64,000 nt of DNA from Symbiodinium natans (GCA_905221605.1 CAJNDS010002145.1:252501-316500), one strand, 5' to 3'. Positions 11,684-24,012 are shown, counted from the first letter of the stretch. Program-made: numbers and translations. Notes: a model not told the origin generated them from the sequence alone.

Positions 11684-11880
11684 GGGCCATCAGAGCCGTG
11701 CAGGCTATTTTACACGAAGCCGGACACCAGAAAGGTATAGAAAGGTGCAGTGAGATTGTCCTGCACTTGTACTGTTTGGTAACCAATGCCAGGCAACTTC
11801 CAGACCGACAATTTGCTCGCCGGCATGGACATCCACTCGAACCTTTGCGAGATAGCCAACTAATCATCATCCACTCAGTC
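11684..11880 (+). CDS. candidate coding exon, unknown protein
   Basis: After an acceptor-like CTACCTGACAG at about 11683 the plus frame reads AIRAVQAILHEAG, followed by a Cys/Arg/His-containing helical stretch up to about residue 60. A possible donor (AAAGGTATAG) lies inside at about 11732, so the segment may be one long exon or an exon followed by read-through. No family is recognised. An 85-codon minus frame overlaps but is Cys/Ser-rich and less convincing. Confidence 0.3.
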
Positions 11881-11899
11881 AGCCAGCACAGATTTCTTG

Positions 11900-13120
11900 C
11901 ATTTTATTGCATTTCCTTGCGTTCCTCGCTCCAGAGGTTCCAGCTCTGCTTGGCAAGGGGTCTTTCCTTCGATGGCAAAGGCCCATGATGTGGAGCGTTC
12001 GGCCACTGGCCTTGGTCGAGGAGCACATGGAAGAGCAAGGATGAGCAACGTGCTCCGGTGCTCTGAAAGTACCAGGTCGGGCACCGTAATGAATAGCAGT
12101 TGGGCACCCAGACTGCCACTGTTTCCAACTGCCGCCTGGCCAGATGTGGGCTAACGCACGGATCCGACTTGATCATATGATTATTCCAGATCTGGGCATT
12201 CTCCAACAGCTTCCCGCAACTATGAGGCAAATAAACACAACGCTTCGATTCTGTGCGACCTGTGACGGCTGTAGATGGAGAAATTGAGAGTAGTGAGCTT
12301 CGGACATCCTGAACTTACTGTACTGACCTGCTATTTCGCCACCGTTCCACATCTATAGCTGTTGGCCGACCCTGTCATGGATTGTTACTGTACGATTTGT
12401 GTATGTTTAGCTTGCTATGGTTGGTTGTTTCGTGTCAGACCCGGTTCCGGAGCGGTGGGGTCTGCTGCACAGCATTCGCACAGCTATGCCATACCGATTG
12501 GGATCAGTGGTCGCACTGTGGTCACTGACCCCTCGACAATGGCGGCATCAGATCTTTCCATTGTGCAAGTTATGCTGGAGCTGTACCGTTGCAGGAAACT
12601 TCTAAATCTCAAAGGCTCTTTGGGAAGGTTTTGGGATCTTGCAAGACTGGATCGAACCAAGAACAAACATGTGATGCCATGTGCGCAGAACTCCAAACCG
12701 GCCTGCTCGACGGCAACAATGTAATCAGATTTCTCTAGATCAAAGATAACATCGTGATTCCCGCTGCGAGCAGCACTGGCACCTGCACGTTGCGGCACGT
12801 CCATTAATACGACCTTCCGCAAAGGCAAACTTCAAGGACAAGTGAGACCTTTCTCGTTCTGCAGCAAGTCCCACGCTGTGACATGGCTCGCAAACGTCGG
12901 GCCGGAAATGCATCGAAGCTTCATGTCTTCCATATACCTGCAGAAGATCTCATGATATCACTTGAAACTAAGTACAGTCACACTAGTACTAGTCGAATGA
13001 AAGCAAGCAGTGCAGCGTGACGAAGTGTGTGGCGAAATATCGCCTAATTGGGATGCCAGTGAAGACCAAGAGCTGCCAAGCATTTGTGACAGCGCCTGCA
13101 GAGTCAGCTGAGCAACTAAA
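11900..13120. other. no supported gene
   Basis: Only short frames, open on both strands to a similar extent (the longest are 120 codons plus at 12362-12724 and 114 codons minus at 12484-12828). No repeat or domain recognised. Confidence 0.4.
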
Positions 13121-13459
13121 TTTGTGAAACGTATTCAAACGACGTGCATCTTAAGAGATCTTGAGAGGCTGGCACCTGCCATGCTGGAGCTTCAGCAATC
13201 GATTCCGGTGCCTTGCACAAAGCTCACTACGCATTTCTGCACTTCTGAAGCACCTGCAAAAGCGACCCAACTTCCTCCGGTATTCAAAGTATTGCAAGCG
13301 CTGCTTAGTTTGCAGTGGCACCTTGTAGAGACTTTTCCGGTAGCCAAAGTTCAACACTCGAATGCGTTCGATCTCTCCACCGACTGGGACTGCACGCACG
13401 GCCCATGGATCCTCGGCAACCCATGCATAGCAGCATATTGCAGGTGTCGCTTCTGTTGA

Positions 13460-13948
13460 ATGGGAGGTTTCACACACTTGCCGCACGCTGCTCATGCTTC
13501 AGTCTGGACAGCTGCGCTAACGGGCCTGGAAGATTTGCTCATACCCAAGACATTCATACAGACGTTGAGCTGGGACGTTGTCAGAACAGACCATCAGCAA
13601 GACCTGCCGGTCACACTGCACAACATTGCCTCTTGTTTGTGCTTCAGAAAATACACCGCGAAATCACAGCGCGACCGCATCATCATGCTAGCAAATGGTT
13701 CCAACCTGCTTATTACAACAACTCTTCGTGTTTTCGGGCTGTCTATGGGCTTGCACTGCAATGCTTTAGGGTTCAGGGCAGGGCCACAGGGTTGGGTATG
13801 CGGCTTCAGGCCTAGGATGGTTGAAAGCGGCTTGGGGTGCCTCCTGAACTTTGAGAAAGTCGCGCGACCACTGTTCGGCCTCACGGAACCGGCAACGGAC
13901 CAATCTCAAGAAAGAGAGCATCAAAGTCATAGGAGAGCTCTTAAGTGA
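13460..13948 (+). CDS. candidate coding segment, 162-codon frame, unknown protein
   Basis: The plus frame is open for 162 codons with a first half of mixed, globular-type composition (aromatic, acidic and aliphatic residues around LEDLLIPKTFIQTLSW). The C-terminal part is Gly-rich, where the DNA contains GGGTTCAGGGCAGGG, and is less convincing. A second plus frame (13315-13815, 166 codons) overlaps. No domain recognised. Confidence 0.28.
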   Translation: MGGFTHLPHAAHASVWTAALTGLEDLLIPKTFIQTLSWDVVRTDHQQDLPVTLHNIASCLCFRKYTAKSQRDRIIMLANGSNLLITTTLRVFGLSMGLHCNALGFRAGPQGWVCGFRPRMVESGLGCLLNFEKVARPLFGLTEPATDQSQEREHQSHRRALK

Positions 13949-13949
13949 A

Positions 13950-15740
13950 ACCGTTCACATCCACGAGAACAGGACTCCCTCCTTCAGGACCAGCTGCCGT
14001 CCAAGTCCTTGTCCCCTTGTGCTTTCGAGGACCTGAGAAGAGAAGCTCCGAACCTGACGCATGTGACGGCGAGCCACAAAAGACCATAAACCAAGCAGCA
14101 GATAGGTTTGCCATGTACGCCACTCGCTGCCTCAACATGAACTTTATCAAGCTTCATCGCGAAAGTTCAGTCAAGACTTCAGGGTGACGCGTTCGCTTCG
14201 CACGAACAGACTCTCAATCGAGGCTGCCGAGGCTGCCTTGGAAGTCTGCGAACAGACGCCTTGATGCTCGACACACGCGCAGGAGAGGACACAGGCAGCT
14301 CCTGCTGCAAACTGCTGTAAACTGGTGTGTGCACTTGCATGTCCAACCAACAAGTGCTGTCGTCCTCAAATGGCATGACTTCAAGGCCGACGCAGCCGCA
14401 AACGCGTCCTTTGTTTTTCAAGTTTGTGAGCAACTCTGAAGTCCCAGTGGATACCCGGCACACCTGAAATTGCTGACTGGCGCCTGCTCTTCGAGCGATC
14501 AGCAGACAAGCACACCCACCAGGTGACGTGTAGCGCATTGCCAAATCATCATACACCTGCCGTGCAACATCATGGAAAACATGATAAAGTGTGAAGTCCC
14601 ATCATTTGTGTTGAGGATTCCCATGTGACGAGAATCCCAGGTATGTTGCACCAGCATGCACCTACGCAGAGACAACATTGTGATAACGCCTCACTGGCTG
14701 AAGTCGACTTCGAAAGGCCTGCTCCACGATCCTTTGCAAGCATTGCCCTTGGGGAGGTGGTCGCTTCTGCGGTGTATCAAATGTCGCGACGAAGAAGCCG
14801 TGCGCAACGACTGCAGCCACATCCTATACAAGATGTCGCTACTGGCTGTGTCAATGCTGTGCAACACTCTGTGCAACAACTCTGTCCTCCAGCTCCTTCT
14901 TGCAGGGACCGCTTTCTCCGAGAGGTGCGATTCGAAACTGCAAGACAACTCACCATGCCGCACAGAGACCAGCATCTCCAGCTGGTGTATTGCACGTTGC
15001 GCGTTCTTCCTGCTTGTGTGCATCTGTGTTCTTGCTCGCGCTCGTGTTGCTTATATATCGCTTGGCAGAAGAAATTAAATGGGATAAGCTTCCATGATAC
15101 AAAGCGAGCAGGGTTCTCAGCGTCCGACACTGGATAAGCTTCTTCGAGTCAGCTTGCAGCGTAGCCTGGCCAGCAAAGCTGAGTAAATGAAAGCGGGCTG
15201 TGCGGTATTATGAAGTTGAACAGTGAAATTCGCCCTTCTGCGGAACTCTTCCGCAATCCTTCCGCGAGTACTGGTTCTTGCGTCTTCCGGGCGGGTTGCT
15301 TCCGTGGATGCTTCAGCGAGCTCATTTCGTGAGGTTCCGGGAGTTCGCACCCGAATCCGCGAGGCGGAGTGCGAGCAGGTCTGTTAAAGTTAAAGTGCGA
15401 ACCGGAACACGTCGGAGGTCCAAAGTGGGATCGACGAAAGATTGCTCGGGGCAAGGTGGACGGCTGAGGGCTGAAGCCTGACAGTTAGTGGCTTCATGAG
15501 GTGGAAAAACATGAAGACATGTGATGACCTTGGCCTGAGTCTAAAGCGTCTTGTGCTGGTTCCTAGTAGTGCGGAATGTGAATGCGAGTAGATCTGAGGT
15601 GCGCACTGGTTCATTGTTTTGCTATGAACATCAATGAACACTAAAGGCGGCCAAAATGGAAGGTTTTTGCTCAGCGTGTTGCTGTGCTGCTACGTCTCTC
15701 TTCCAGACGCGTGGCCATGTCCAGCTGTGACTACAGGTCA
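13950..15740. other. no firm gene; overlapping plus frames at 14625-15137
   Basis: Two plus frames (170 codons from 14625, 140 codons from 14656) and two minus frames (110 and 117 codons) overlap. The 14656 frame ends in a hydrophobic stretch that could be one membrane segment (about residues 115-135). With four frames open, I cannot choose. Confidence 0.3.
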
Positions 15741-15744
15741 TTAG

Positions 15745-16066
15745 TCATTGCAGGTCGGCACCCGTACAGCCGTCCATCCTAGGCTTGCTGAGTTCCAGTG
15801 GTTCCAGGGTCCGCCAGGCAAGAAGCTTTGCGGTACTGTATCTCGACATCGAGGCTACAGTCGTCCTCTCGCCAAAGCAGGCGCCCCTCCAATGACACTC
15901 ACCTTTCCACATCATGCTATTGCTTGGGTCTCGTGTCCATTCTGTACTCGAAAAACTCGAAATCACCCGCATATGTCCGGTGCACTGTTCGAGGCTTTCA
16001 AAGATCCGTGTCACGAAAAAATGGTAGGGATACACGTTCATGATTCTGGGCTCATCCGTACGACGG
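15745..16066 (-). CDS. candidate coding exon, unknown protein
   Basis: Extending upstream of the internal Met, the minus frame is open from an acceptor-like ATGAAAG near 16067 to a TGA at 15745, about 107 codons. It starts with a basic Arg/Asp/Glu stretch, then NVYPYHFFVTRIFESLE, then a Trp/Ser/Thr-rich part with WTRDPSNSMMWKGE. Composition is well mixed and lacks low complexity. Terminal versus internal exon cannot be told, and no family is recognised. The plus strand is open too (111 codons), so strand choice is a judgement. Confidence 0.4.
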
Positions 16067-16245
16067 CGATTTGGCTTTCATAGTCTTGAAAACGTCTCGG
16101 AATCGGTTTCTTATGTCCCGTGACTGGACTCGTCACGTGCAGAACTGTCCTCGCTTTCGGGCTTGGGCTGGACATGGTCTTGGAAAGGTTTCTTGGGGCA
16201 TCTTGGAACTTAAGGGCCTTGGAATGTGCGCGGAGTGGTCTTTGC

Positions 16246-16640
16246 TTATCTTATCTTATCTTTGCAAGCTCTTAGCGACTCCAGGTGCCATTGCTCTGTT
16301 TGGGCATCCGCCCCGTCCAAATCCTCCCCCCAAGCCCAAAGCCACCCTTTTTTTGCTTGGAATGGGTACCGATTGGGATCTGAAAGCTGATGCTTTGCCG
16401 GCACTTGGGGGGGCAGTTGGGGCACCAAACACCCCCCCCCCCCCCCCCGTCCTGCCACTCCCCCCCACGTAGCTGAGATCCGGATCTGGCAGCCCTTATC
16501 TGGCCTTTCTTGCGCTGGAATGGGTACTTTTTATGGGCGCTTAACGTCGGGGCGCCTTTGTGGCGTGGCTGGGCCCCCCCTACGTTGGGCCGGGCCGAGG
16601 CGCGTGGCGTAGCGTTTGCGCTCTCTTTCTTGGGCATGGG
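16246..16640. other. C-rich/G-rich low-complexity segment
   Basis: Runs of C (about 16430-16448) and CCCCCC-rich sequence make all minus frames polyglycine-rich. No gene is supported, although a plus frame with a Lys/Arg/Pro-rich stretch runs on from here to 16992. Confidence 0.5.
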
Positions 16641-17066
16641 TACCAGTACATTTGTTCTTGCCCTGAAGGTGCACCAGAAAACGCATCAGAACATACGAGT
16701 GCCGCAGCCTGTACCAACATGGTGTAGAACCGAGCAGCGAACGCTCCCGAATCCAGGTGCCAATCTTAAGTGCAAGCCCAACCCTGCAAGTCTGAAGAGC
16801 CCAAACGGATCCAAACGGCCTAAGCCTAAACGCCTAAAGCTGACATCCGTTGACACAGTTTTGCGAGTGGACATTGTCCAGAATGACCCTCGCCCACGTT
16901 TTCTTGCGTTCTGGCCTGCTCCTGCCCAACTTCGCCACGACATTGAGGCTCACTGCCTCGGGGCGGTTCGCTGTGCGCTGTCCCTCCTCTGATCTGGTCG
17001 TGTTCTGGGCGCTGCACATGCCAAAAGATCACGTCCCTTTCTTGCCTTGGCCTCCTGGAGACCGCA

Positions 17067-17318
17067 ATGCCTGATTTGTTAATGGACTTGCAGATCACAG
17101 TGCTCCACACTTCGTGCTTCCAAACAAAAGCACAGCTTGTTCTGCACACGCTGGCGACTGCTTGGCAAAGATTCGCCGATCATGACAACTTCTGGTGTGG
17201 GTGGTTGCATGTCGCTTTGCCGCCCGGCTTCGCTGAAAAAATGTACACTGCATGCTCCAGCTTGTTCTCTGGTTGTCAGGTCGTTGTCGTCAAATCATTC
17301 CTGAATCTTGTTGATTTC
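17067..17318 (+). CDS. candidate coding exon, unknown protein
   Basis: The plus frame from about 17067 gives a well-mixed sequence including TKAQLVLHTLATAWQRFA and WCGWLHVALPPGFAEKMY, and reaches a donor-like TTCTCTGGTTGTC near 17268. Beyond that point the composition becomes Val/Arg-rich, as expected for intron read-through. Upstream, GACTTGCAG near 17093 is a possible acceptor. No family recognised. Confidence 0.4.
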
Positions 17319-17419
17319 CCGAGGCCGCGTTCTCAACGGGCCCGTACGCATAAACGAACTTGCAGCCTCGTTGGTTTAAATCTTCCCCCAGACAGTTTTC
17401 TGCGCAATCCGAATCCCAA

Positions 17420-19400
17420 GGTATAAAGAGTCACAGAATGTCAGAAAGCTGGTGTGGCTTTGCTTCGACTGTCATTCTCACTGCCCTGCGCAGCGTCTCC
17501 TTTCACTCACGTCCCTGTCGAACTTCTGCAATTTCGAGCCTTGTGATGGACAGTGGACATGTTCTGTTGGCTGCGCTGACATACAGAGCCATACGCTGGC
17601 CAGTACAGGGCCTCAAGCATGGCATGCTTACCTGTTCAGGCAGCCAACGCTGCCAACACACACGGTCCTCTCCAACCCTTCGTAGGCTTCCTCTGTTCCA
17701 TGACCCTTTTCATACCCCACCGGGGTAAGCAGGGCAGGGAGGGAGGGGAAAAGAACTCCACCCCGCTGACGCGGGCCCCGGATGCATTTCCTCGGGCCTA
17801 AACATTCAACGGGGTGGAGAATGGAGACACATTACGGTTATAACCTGTGCACCCTGAGCCTGCCAGACGCGACACAGCGCAAGCTTCAAGGGCTTCGGAT
17901 GCAGGATCGGGGCCGCAAGTCCACAACTGGCAGCTTGCCAGGCTTGCCATAGTTGCTGCGCGTTCTTGTTCGAGAGGTTTTTGATTTGCGGCAAGGACGA
18001 AGGAGATGTGGCCAGGCTCACCGGGATGGAATACCGATGACTTCACCAGGTTCCCTTCCTTCCTCCATGTCCAGGCCCGAAGATAACAAGAATAAAGAAA
18101 AGACTACGCACACACCGTCCGCATTCATTTACCTGTTGCCGAGTGGCACACATGTTCCGAAGACAGTGGTCCTTGCAACATGTTTGAACTGTTTCGAGCT
18201 AGTGCATCGCTTCTTCCATCTTGGGCCCCACTCCTCTTCTCAGCTCAAATGGCGCAACAGCAGTGTTCAGCCACACACGGCTTAGCATGGCGGCGATGGC
18301 ATCGTCGTGCCATACTGAAGAACATGAAGAGCATCGATGGTTAGCTCAAATCTTGTCGACTCCTCATGACTCCGCTTTGAGCTCGCGCGGTAATGAAGTC
18401 AGTCAACCTAGCGCTCATGCTCAGCTGCATGGCCCAGAGTTGCAATGATCTTGAGCCGCAATGCAAAGTGAATGCGGCAGCTACCTTGCTATTTACCTTG
18501 CGCTTGCTCGATGAAACACAAGGAACGGGTGCCTGATGAGTCTCACCAGATCTAGAAAAACATTAAGCAAAATCGGCACCTGGCTGCTTGATCTCCTTGT
18601 GATGGACATCTCCGACCAAAGGTCGAGCATGAAACACCTGAAACGGCATCAGCTCGTCACAGCAAGAGTTGCAGATGTGGCGCTTTGGCACGCGCTGCAG
18701 GTGCAGCAAACCTGACACCGCACCTTTTTTGACTGCAGGCTGAGCATCTGAACAGTCTGATCAGTCTGAGCGTTGTGCACGAACCTGCCATTAGACTGCG
18801 CAGAAGATCGGGTTCACGAGGTTGACGCTTCATGACGCTTCACATCGCTTCACTGACATGCTCTCCGGGAAGCCACACATCTCACCCCCTGCGAGGGAGA
18901 CAGCTTGGTCGAGATTTTCTTCTCGTTTACGTTCCACTCCAGGAGTTTCAGAACTTTCAGAGCACATCCTCAAAAGCGTCCAACGTAACTTCGGGTGAGC
19001 GTGCGGCCTTCCCGGCGGCAGTGACAAGAACGTAAACAAAAGACATTGAACATCATTCTCATGCTGAACAGTGTCCCTATGAAGAGTAACACAAAAGCTG
19101 TAGCCTTGCGAAGAGGTCACAAGCTGCGGACGTTGCCTGAAGCAGAAACTAGGGGAAAAAAACGGCACATGCACTTAGGTACAGGTACTTTCAGGGAGCT
19201 GTCACAAGCCCAAGGCCATCACACGGGTGTCATCAACTCCTCATTTAACAAGCAGGTAAAATTCTTGCGGTTTGCAGATGCAAACCCAACATTGTCTTTT
19301 CAGTCTGACAAGGGGACTATGCGTCCTCAATGTTCGCCGACCTCATCTTGCCGCGTGAGGTCGAACTCCTGAACTGGCATCTGCATTCTACCAGCCCCAC
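17420..19400. other. no supported gene
   Basis: Short frames on both strands only. Near 17712-17800 there is a GC-rich patch (CCCCACCGGGGTAAGCAGGG, then GCGGGCCCCGG) resembling a small dispersed element, but its ends are not defined. Confidence 0.35.
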
Positions 19401-19599
19401 AACTAGTCAAGCTACGCTAGACCACGACACGTTCTGGCTCAGTCGCCTGGGGCCTAGGAAGGGCAAAAAACATATAAATATCACAAAGCGACAACAGGTG
19501 GCAATTTTGGGGGGTTCAGAGATTGCAAAGCGAAAGCAACAAGTAAAAGGTTGAACATTAACCGTGACGAATCTCAGCAAGGTCCGAGTAATCTTGGTT

Positions 19600-19844
19600 C
19601 GAAGAGTTCTTGATCCTAGATCCATTGGCCAACAGCAGCCGGATAAGCTCGTGCTCCAGCTTTTGCCCCTAAATACTTCTACGACTGTCCGATCGTCCAC
19701 GTCAACTGGCCTGTGCTGCAATTGCTGGTGCTGGAAAATATTGGCGGAACTGGAACACACGGCTTTCAGCTCTCGAAGGAAACATACAACTGACGCATGA
19801 AGGCCTCGGACCATTACCAGCATCATCGCATTCCAAGCCGTCAC
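19600..19844 (-). CDS. candidate coding exon, unknown protein
   Basis: The first ~80 residues of the minus frame ending its 5' side at 19844 have mixed composition (hydrophobic MMLVMVRGLHASVVCFLREL, then a Gln/His stretch, then VDVDDRTVVEVFRGK). The downstream part (19407-19600) becomes Cys/Phe/Ile-rich and is probably not coding. No family recognised. A plus-strand segment next door (19860-20066) also looks protein-like, so strand assignment is uncertain. Confidence 0.3.
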
Positions 19845-19859
19845 TTCAATTAAGGTGCC

Positions 19860-20066
19860 GTGGAGCTAATGTTGCTCCTGAACCTTCCCAAGTTATATGA
19901 CGATGCCAAGTATGCTTGTCGTGTGTTTGCCTTGCCTTTAGGGCTTACAGTGTCCAACTCTGGCAACCAAGGCACAAACCTCCTGGTTGAAGAAGTTGCG
20001 CGCCTGATTAAAGCTTGCAGGCAATGCCGTCTACAGCGGCATTGTCCCATGTCTAGCACGCATTAG
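19860..20066 (+). CDS. candidate coding exon, unknown protein
   Basis: The plus frame reads a leucine-rich start (ELMLLLNLPKLYDDAKYA), then a mixed segment ending in basic residues. It begins just after AATTAAGGTGCCG, with no strong acceptor. The minus frame over the same bases is Arg/Ser-rich and less protein-like. No family recognised. Confidence 0.25.
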   Translation: MELMLLLNLPKLYDDAKYACRVFALPLGLTVSNSGNQGTNLLVEEVARLIKACRQCRLQRHCPMSSTH

Positions 20067-20689
20067 CACGCAACGCAGAACCCGTTGCAACCCAGCATAA
20101 ACTCCGCGCAACTCAAGCGACGCTCACGCCTGCCGGCTGAATAAGGTTGCCTGTGCGTACCTTGACCAATCGATGAATCAACAGCACCGTCGCTGATGCG
20201 CTGCAGACCCTGGAGACGACTCCTCCCCCCCCCCCCCCTGTCACGCTCAGGCTCAAGGTCTTCTCGTGTAAGCGGTCGCTCAGACAGCACATGGCCACCC
20301 ATCTTGTTGAAACATGGTGAAGTCTGCGGGGCCGCCAGAGCTGGAGCATAGTATCCTCGTGTGCCAACTCGCATGGTTCGTGAGCATGCCTGCGTGCACG
20401 TGGGTCCCCAGTATCCCACACAGGTTCGTCAACCTTCGAGCACTAGATTCACTAGATGCGGCTCAAGTAGTAAATCGCACAGACTTTTTGAAGAACATGC
20501 ATGTTTGAGCGTGAGCGTTTGTTGGCGTACCACCTCTCGCCCTGGCCAACACGCAACAACCAATCCAAGTGCGTCGTTGTTGAAGTCTGCCGTCTCTCAC
20601 TTTCAGGGCTTGGGATGAAAAATTCGTTCTAGCATTCTCCATGCGTGGCATTAGACCTGGAAAACGTCTGTTGAATAAGACAAGTATCA

Positions 20690-20883
20690 ACCACCAAACC
20701 AGGAAAGCATGCAGTAGCAAATGTAGCAACCGGTCTGGTCTGTTTGTCCACAATTTCGTGGGGCTTGAGAAAGCAAGCTCCGCCCTTCTCAGGAGACCCC
20801 ATCAATACTCTTGGCAACCTGCCGTCGAGACAAGACATCCCTTTCGCCGCCTTAAGTTTCGTGTGCAAGTCCATGGCTAACAT
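20690..20883 (-). CDS. candidate coding exon, unknown protein
   Basis: The minus frame from 20883 gives about 64 residues of globular-type sequence: a Lys-rich start (LAMDLHTKLKAAKG), then LPRVLMGSPEKGG, then HEIVDKQTRPVATFATACF. A donor-like TTTCCTGGTTTGG lies near 20690. The plus strand is also open, but its product is Ser/Arg-rich. No family recognised. Confidence 0.4.
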
Positions 20884-20889
20884 TCAAAC

Positions 20890-22310
20890 ACGAAGCAGGC
20901 AAATATGTTTTTGACTGCTTCAGTGCCACAAATGTCCGAAGGTTCCTCTATTCTGGAGCCAGTCCTTCTATATATCCCTGTCCGATTTGAAGTTTGGATC
21001 AGGAACTTCTTCCTGTTTTTGCAAGTTGTGAGAACGAAGCAGCAGGGTTGTGTTTTGAGTTTCACCCTTCTGGGTGCTCGGATTTACCGCTCGTGCCTAC
21101 AGAACACCCTGAATGTGTGACAACTTCGAACAGGGGGCTATGCGATGTAGACGAAGGCCAAGTCGGACTAGGCGTTGCCGAGACATCCGCCTCAAACACA
21201 CCATGACGAATTGCGAATGCTGTGCAACAAATGCTGTCACCAAGTGCCACTGGATGAGACCACGCTGATGCACCAGGCACCACGTATCTTGTGGCTGAAA
21301 GAGGACAAGCTACCACGAGTAACAGCAAAAACACAACATGCAGAATTCCTCTCCAGAGCAAGCAATCTCAGCAGGTTTTGGAGTTGTCACTTTTAGTACC
21401 TGGCAGGCGGGTCCAGGAGTGCCCAGAGAACACGAGAACAGAATCAAAGATAGTGGCGACATGCGTCGGCATAATTCCGGGTTTTGCAAACAGTGTTGGG
21501 ATCCGACGCCAACTTTCAGCATTTCAGCATGTCTCAGAGTCTGAAGCTTAAACTGCAGAAGCTTGCCAAAGACATGTGCGCAACTTTCTTCAATGTCATG
21601 TAATATATGCAGCTGGCTCCACCGTGCTCGGCACCGTCGTGGCTGGTGGTACCTGGAGGACCGGCCTCAACAGGCACTGCCAGGACAAAACCTGCCGTTC
21701 AAAGCAATCCGGCATAAATGAGCTAGGACACTCTGGGCTCTCCACAGCTGCGTGACGAGCAAACTCGACAAGACTGGTACCTCTTCGAGCAAATCAGAAG
21801 GATGCCCAGGATTGTGCATGGTGCCTCACTTTAAGTCAAGCAGCAGCTGTAGACCAAAGGTCCTTCGGCGCCAGGGAAGACGTCCACGGTTCGGTTGGCC
21901 TTGATCCTCGCAAAGGCGATGCATGCAGTGCGAGGGCACAAGCATCACAAGCAGCCGTCTTCTTGCGGGCTTGGCTCCAGTCCATGATTGGACTCGGCGC
22001 GTGGTCAACCGAATTTTGGGATCTAGGAAGCTGCATGGATGGCTGCCACATCCTCTCCCGACACGCCTCTGAACAAATCGCGCACACCAGTCTTGTAAGC
22101 GGCAGTACCTTAATTCTAGGCTATAAACCTAAAGCGGGTGCCATTAGCACAATGCAGGGAGCAGTACTGCGCTATGCAAAGTGCCAAGTTCAAGCTTTGA
22201 GCAAAAGCGGCAGGCGGCGGCGACGTCGAGCAACTTGTGAAGCATGCCGAGTTTGCATAGATTTCGTGGTTTGCTGAACCATTCGACCATTGAGGTTCGG
22301 CCGAGTTTCT
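20890..22310. other. no firm gene; competing frames on both strands
   Basis: At 21062-21361 a minus frame starts with a hydrophobic stretch like a signal peptide (GILHVVFLLLLVVACPLSAT), but plus frames at 21175-21396 and 21338-21544 overlap it and look equally protein-like. Unresolved. The rest has only short frames. Confidence 0.3.
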
Positions 22311-22317
22311 CGGGTGC

Positions 22318-22860
22318 ATGTGCTTCCGCTCCATAAAGCCAGGAACTCCAAAATTTGTGAGTACCTGTTGTCTTGCCTTTGGTCATGTGACAAGTGCATT
22401 CTCGGACTGGGCTGTTGAGGGTAGTCAGGCTAAATACATCTCACAGAATTTGGAACCCAAAGAAGCTCTTATGCATCTCTTGCATTCTGAGATAAAGCCC
22501 CAACAAGGTGCAAGACACTGCTATGGAGACCGCAAAGTAATGGCGCAAAAGGATGTAAAGTGTTTAACGGCCGGGGGCCGTCACCATGCTATCAACACAG
22601 AACTGAACCCAGCTGTTTTGACGGATTCGTGGGATCGGCAGTGCAAGAACATGATTCCTTGCAAGTTACGCTGTCGTACCATTTTTTACCTCATGAGTGA
22701 AGGAGCTTATACTGTTACTCCCACCTTTCCGCGACTACGACAAGCACTTAGCACTTCAAATGCTGCATACAGATCCGGTGGAAGGATTGCTTTCGCAAAT
22801 TTCCAAACGGAACGGCCCTGTGTGTGACTCGGGCCTTTGCAAGTCGGTTTGCTCGTCCCG
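22318..22860 (+). CDS. candidate two-exon coding segment, unknown protein
   Basis: Two plus frames look protein-like. The first (22318 to about 22660) is open for over 110 codons and includes AFSDWAVEGSQAKYI and EPKEALMHLLHSEIKP; a donor-like TTGCAAGTTACG lies near 22660. The second frame (about 22758-22850) reads LALQMLHTDPVEGLLSQISK after a pyrimidine-rich stretch (TGTTACTCCCACCTTTCCGC) and an acceptor-like GACAAG, with a donor-like CTTTGCAAGTCGGT near 22845. The implied intron is about 95 nt. No family recognised. Confidence 0.4.
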
Positions 22861-23009
22861 AATGCGCAGTTTCTGCATGTGACAGTTTGCGGAAGAAATC
22901 GCACATATTTCACGCTGCATTGTTAATCCCTTATACGACTGCCATGCAGTGCATTGCAACAAGTTGTAACCGCCTTCTGCGAGCCATCTCTGAAGCAGAA
23001 CCTCAGCTG

Positions 23010-23278
23010 CGTGCGTGCGTGCTTGCCTGCGTGGGTGCGTGCGTGCATGCGTGTGCGTGTGCGTGTGCGTGTGCGTGTGCGTGTGCGTGTGCGTGTGCGT
23101 GTGCGTGTGCGTGTGCGTGTGCGTGTGCGTGTGCGTGTGCGTGTGCGTGTGCGTGTGCGCGGGTGTGCGGGTGTGCGGGTGTGCGGGTGTGCGGGTGTGT
23201 GGGTGTGTGGGTGTGTGGGTGTGTGGGTGTGTAGGTGTGTGGGTGTGTGTGTGTGTGCGCGCGCGTGTGTGCGTGTGT
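23010..23278. repeat. (GTGTGC)n / (GGGTGT)n microsatellite
   Basis: About 120 bases of perfect GTGTGC hexamer run from about 23048, grading into GCGGGTGT and then GTGGGTGT units. All six frames are open, giving long Cys/Val/Arg and His/Thr/Ala pseudo-proteins that should not be annotated. Confidence 0.97.
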
Positions 23279-23708
23279 CCAACCATGTCTCAAAATTCAA
23301 AAGCTCACACAAACAGATCTTGTCGAAAGAAACATCCCAACAGGTCCGCCTGGATGTGTGTGCGTGCGCGCAACTGGCCAAATCAACTTACACAGGGTAG
23401 TAGCTCGAACTCGGGCCGGTCGGGCCCATCTACACATGTCTTCCAAATTCTTCCAAGAAGCTGTACAGTCTCCACTTTGTACTGGCTGAGCACTGCCCGA
23501 ATCCTGGCAAGACAAACTGCAAAACTTGGGGAGATGGAGAATCAGTGGAGACACGTGGAGCATGCAGCCGACCAACTGACCAACCTCGTTAGCACCGGAC
23601 GTTGGGAAGATGCCACCTAGGCTGCCCCTATCGATTTCAAGGTGCGCTTGCTTCATCCTGCATATCCTGCTTCCACTTCGTAACAGAACTGAGAGGAAAG
23701 CAGTGACA

Positions 23709-24012
23709 TTATCCTTGCAGGGGAGCTGCCCGCAAATTCCCGCCCGCAATACAGCTGTCCAACGTCGAGGCCTCCAGCGCCTCCGGCTCCCCCAAGGCGT
23801 GCTGAACCTGTTGCACGAGCTGCACTTTTTTCATATCCAGTCCTGCATGAAGTAAACGGATAGTAAACGGAGCCTCATCGCTCAGGCAGCGATCCACTTT
23901 GGCCGTGATCTCGGCGGCAGCCTCAGCACCATTCAGCACCGCAACGACACAGTAACCAGGCACCCTTGTGCCTGCAGATGCATCTGCCGACCGTACCTTG
24001 CTTGCACCCCTA
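23709..24012 (-). CDS. candidate coding exon, unknown protein
   Basis: After an acceptor-like TCGACTGTAG near 24016 the minus frame runs about 97 codons with convincing composition: GYCVVAVLNGAEAAAEITAK, then an acidic stretch, then IRLLHAGLDMKKVQLVQQVQ, suggesting alternating strands and helices. It ends near the frame limit at 23709. The frame also continues upstream to 24134 with a hydrophobic stretch, but that part is less certain. The best unidentified single segment of the 20-26 kb region. Confidence 0.5.

Noticed and set aside
15640..15665. GGCCAAAATGG, resembling part of the dinoflagellate spliced-leader sequence in reverse
   Set aside because: The adjoining bases do not continue the leader (no CTTGAGCC before it and no TACGG after it), so it is too short to support a leader gene or relic.
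22756..23620. Long Cys/Val/Arg and His/Thr/Ala ORFs in all frames
   Set aside because: They are produced by the (GTGTGC)n and (GGGTGT)n microsatellite. Only the short segment after about 23515 (QTAKLGEMENQWRHVEHAAD) looks protein-like, but the opposing strand is equally open.
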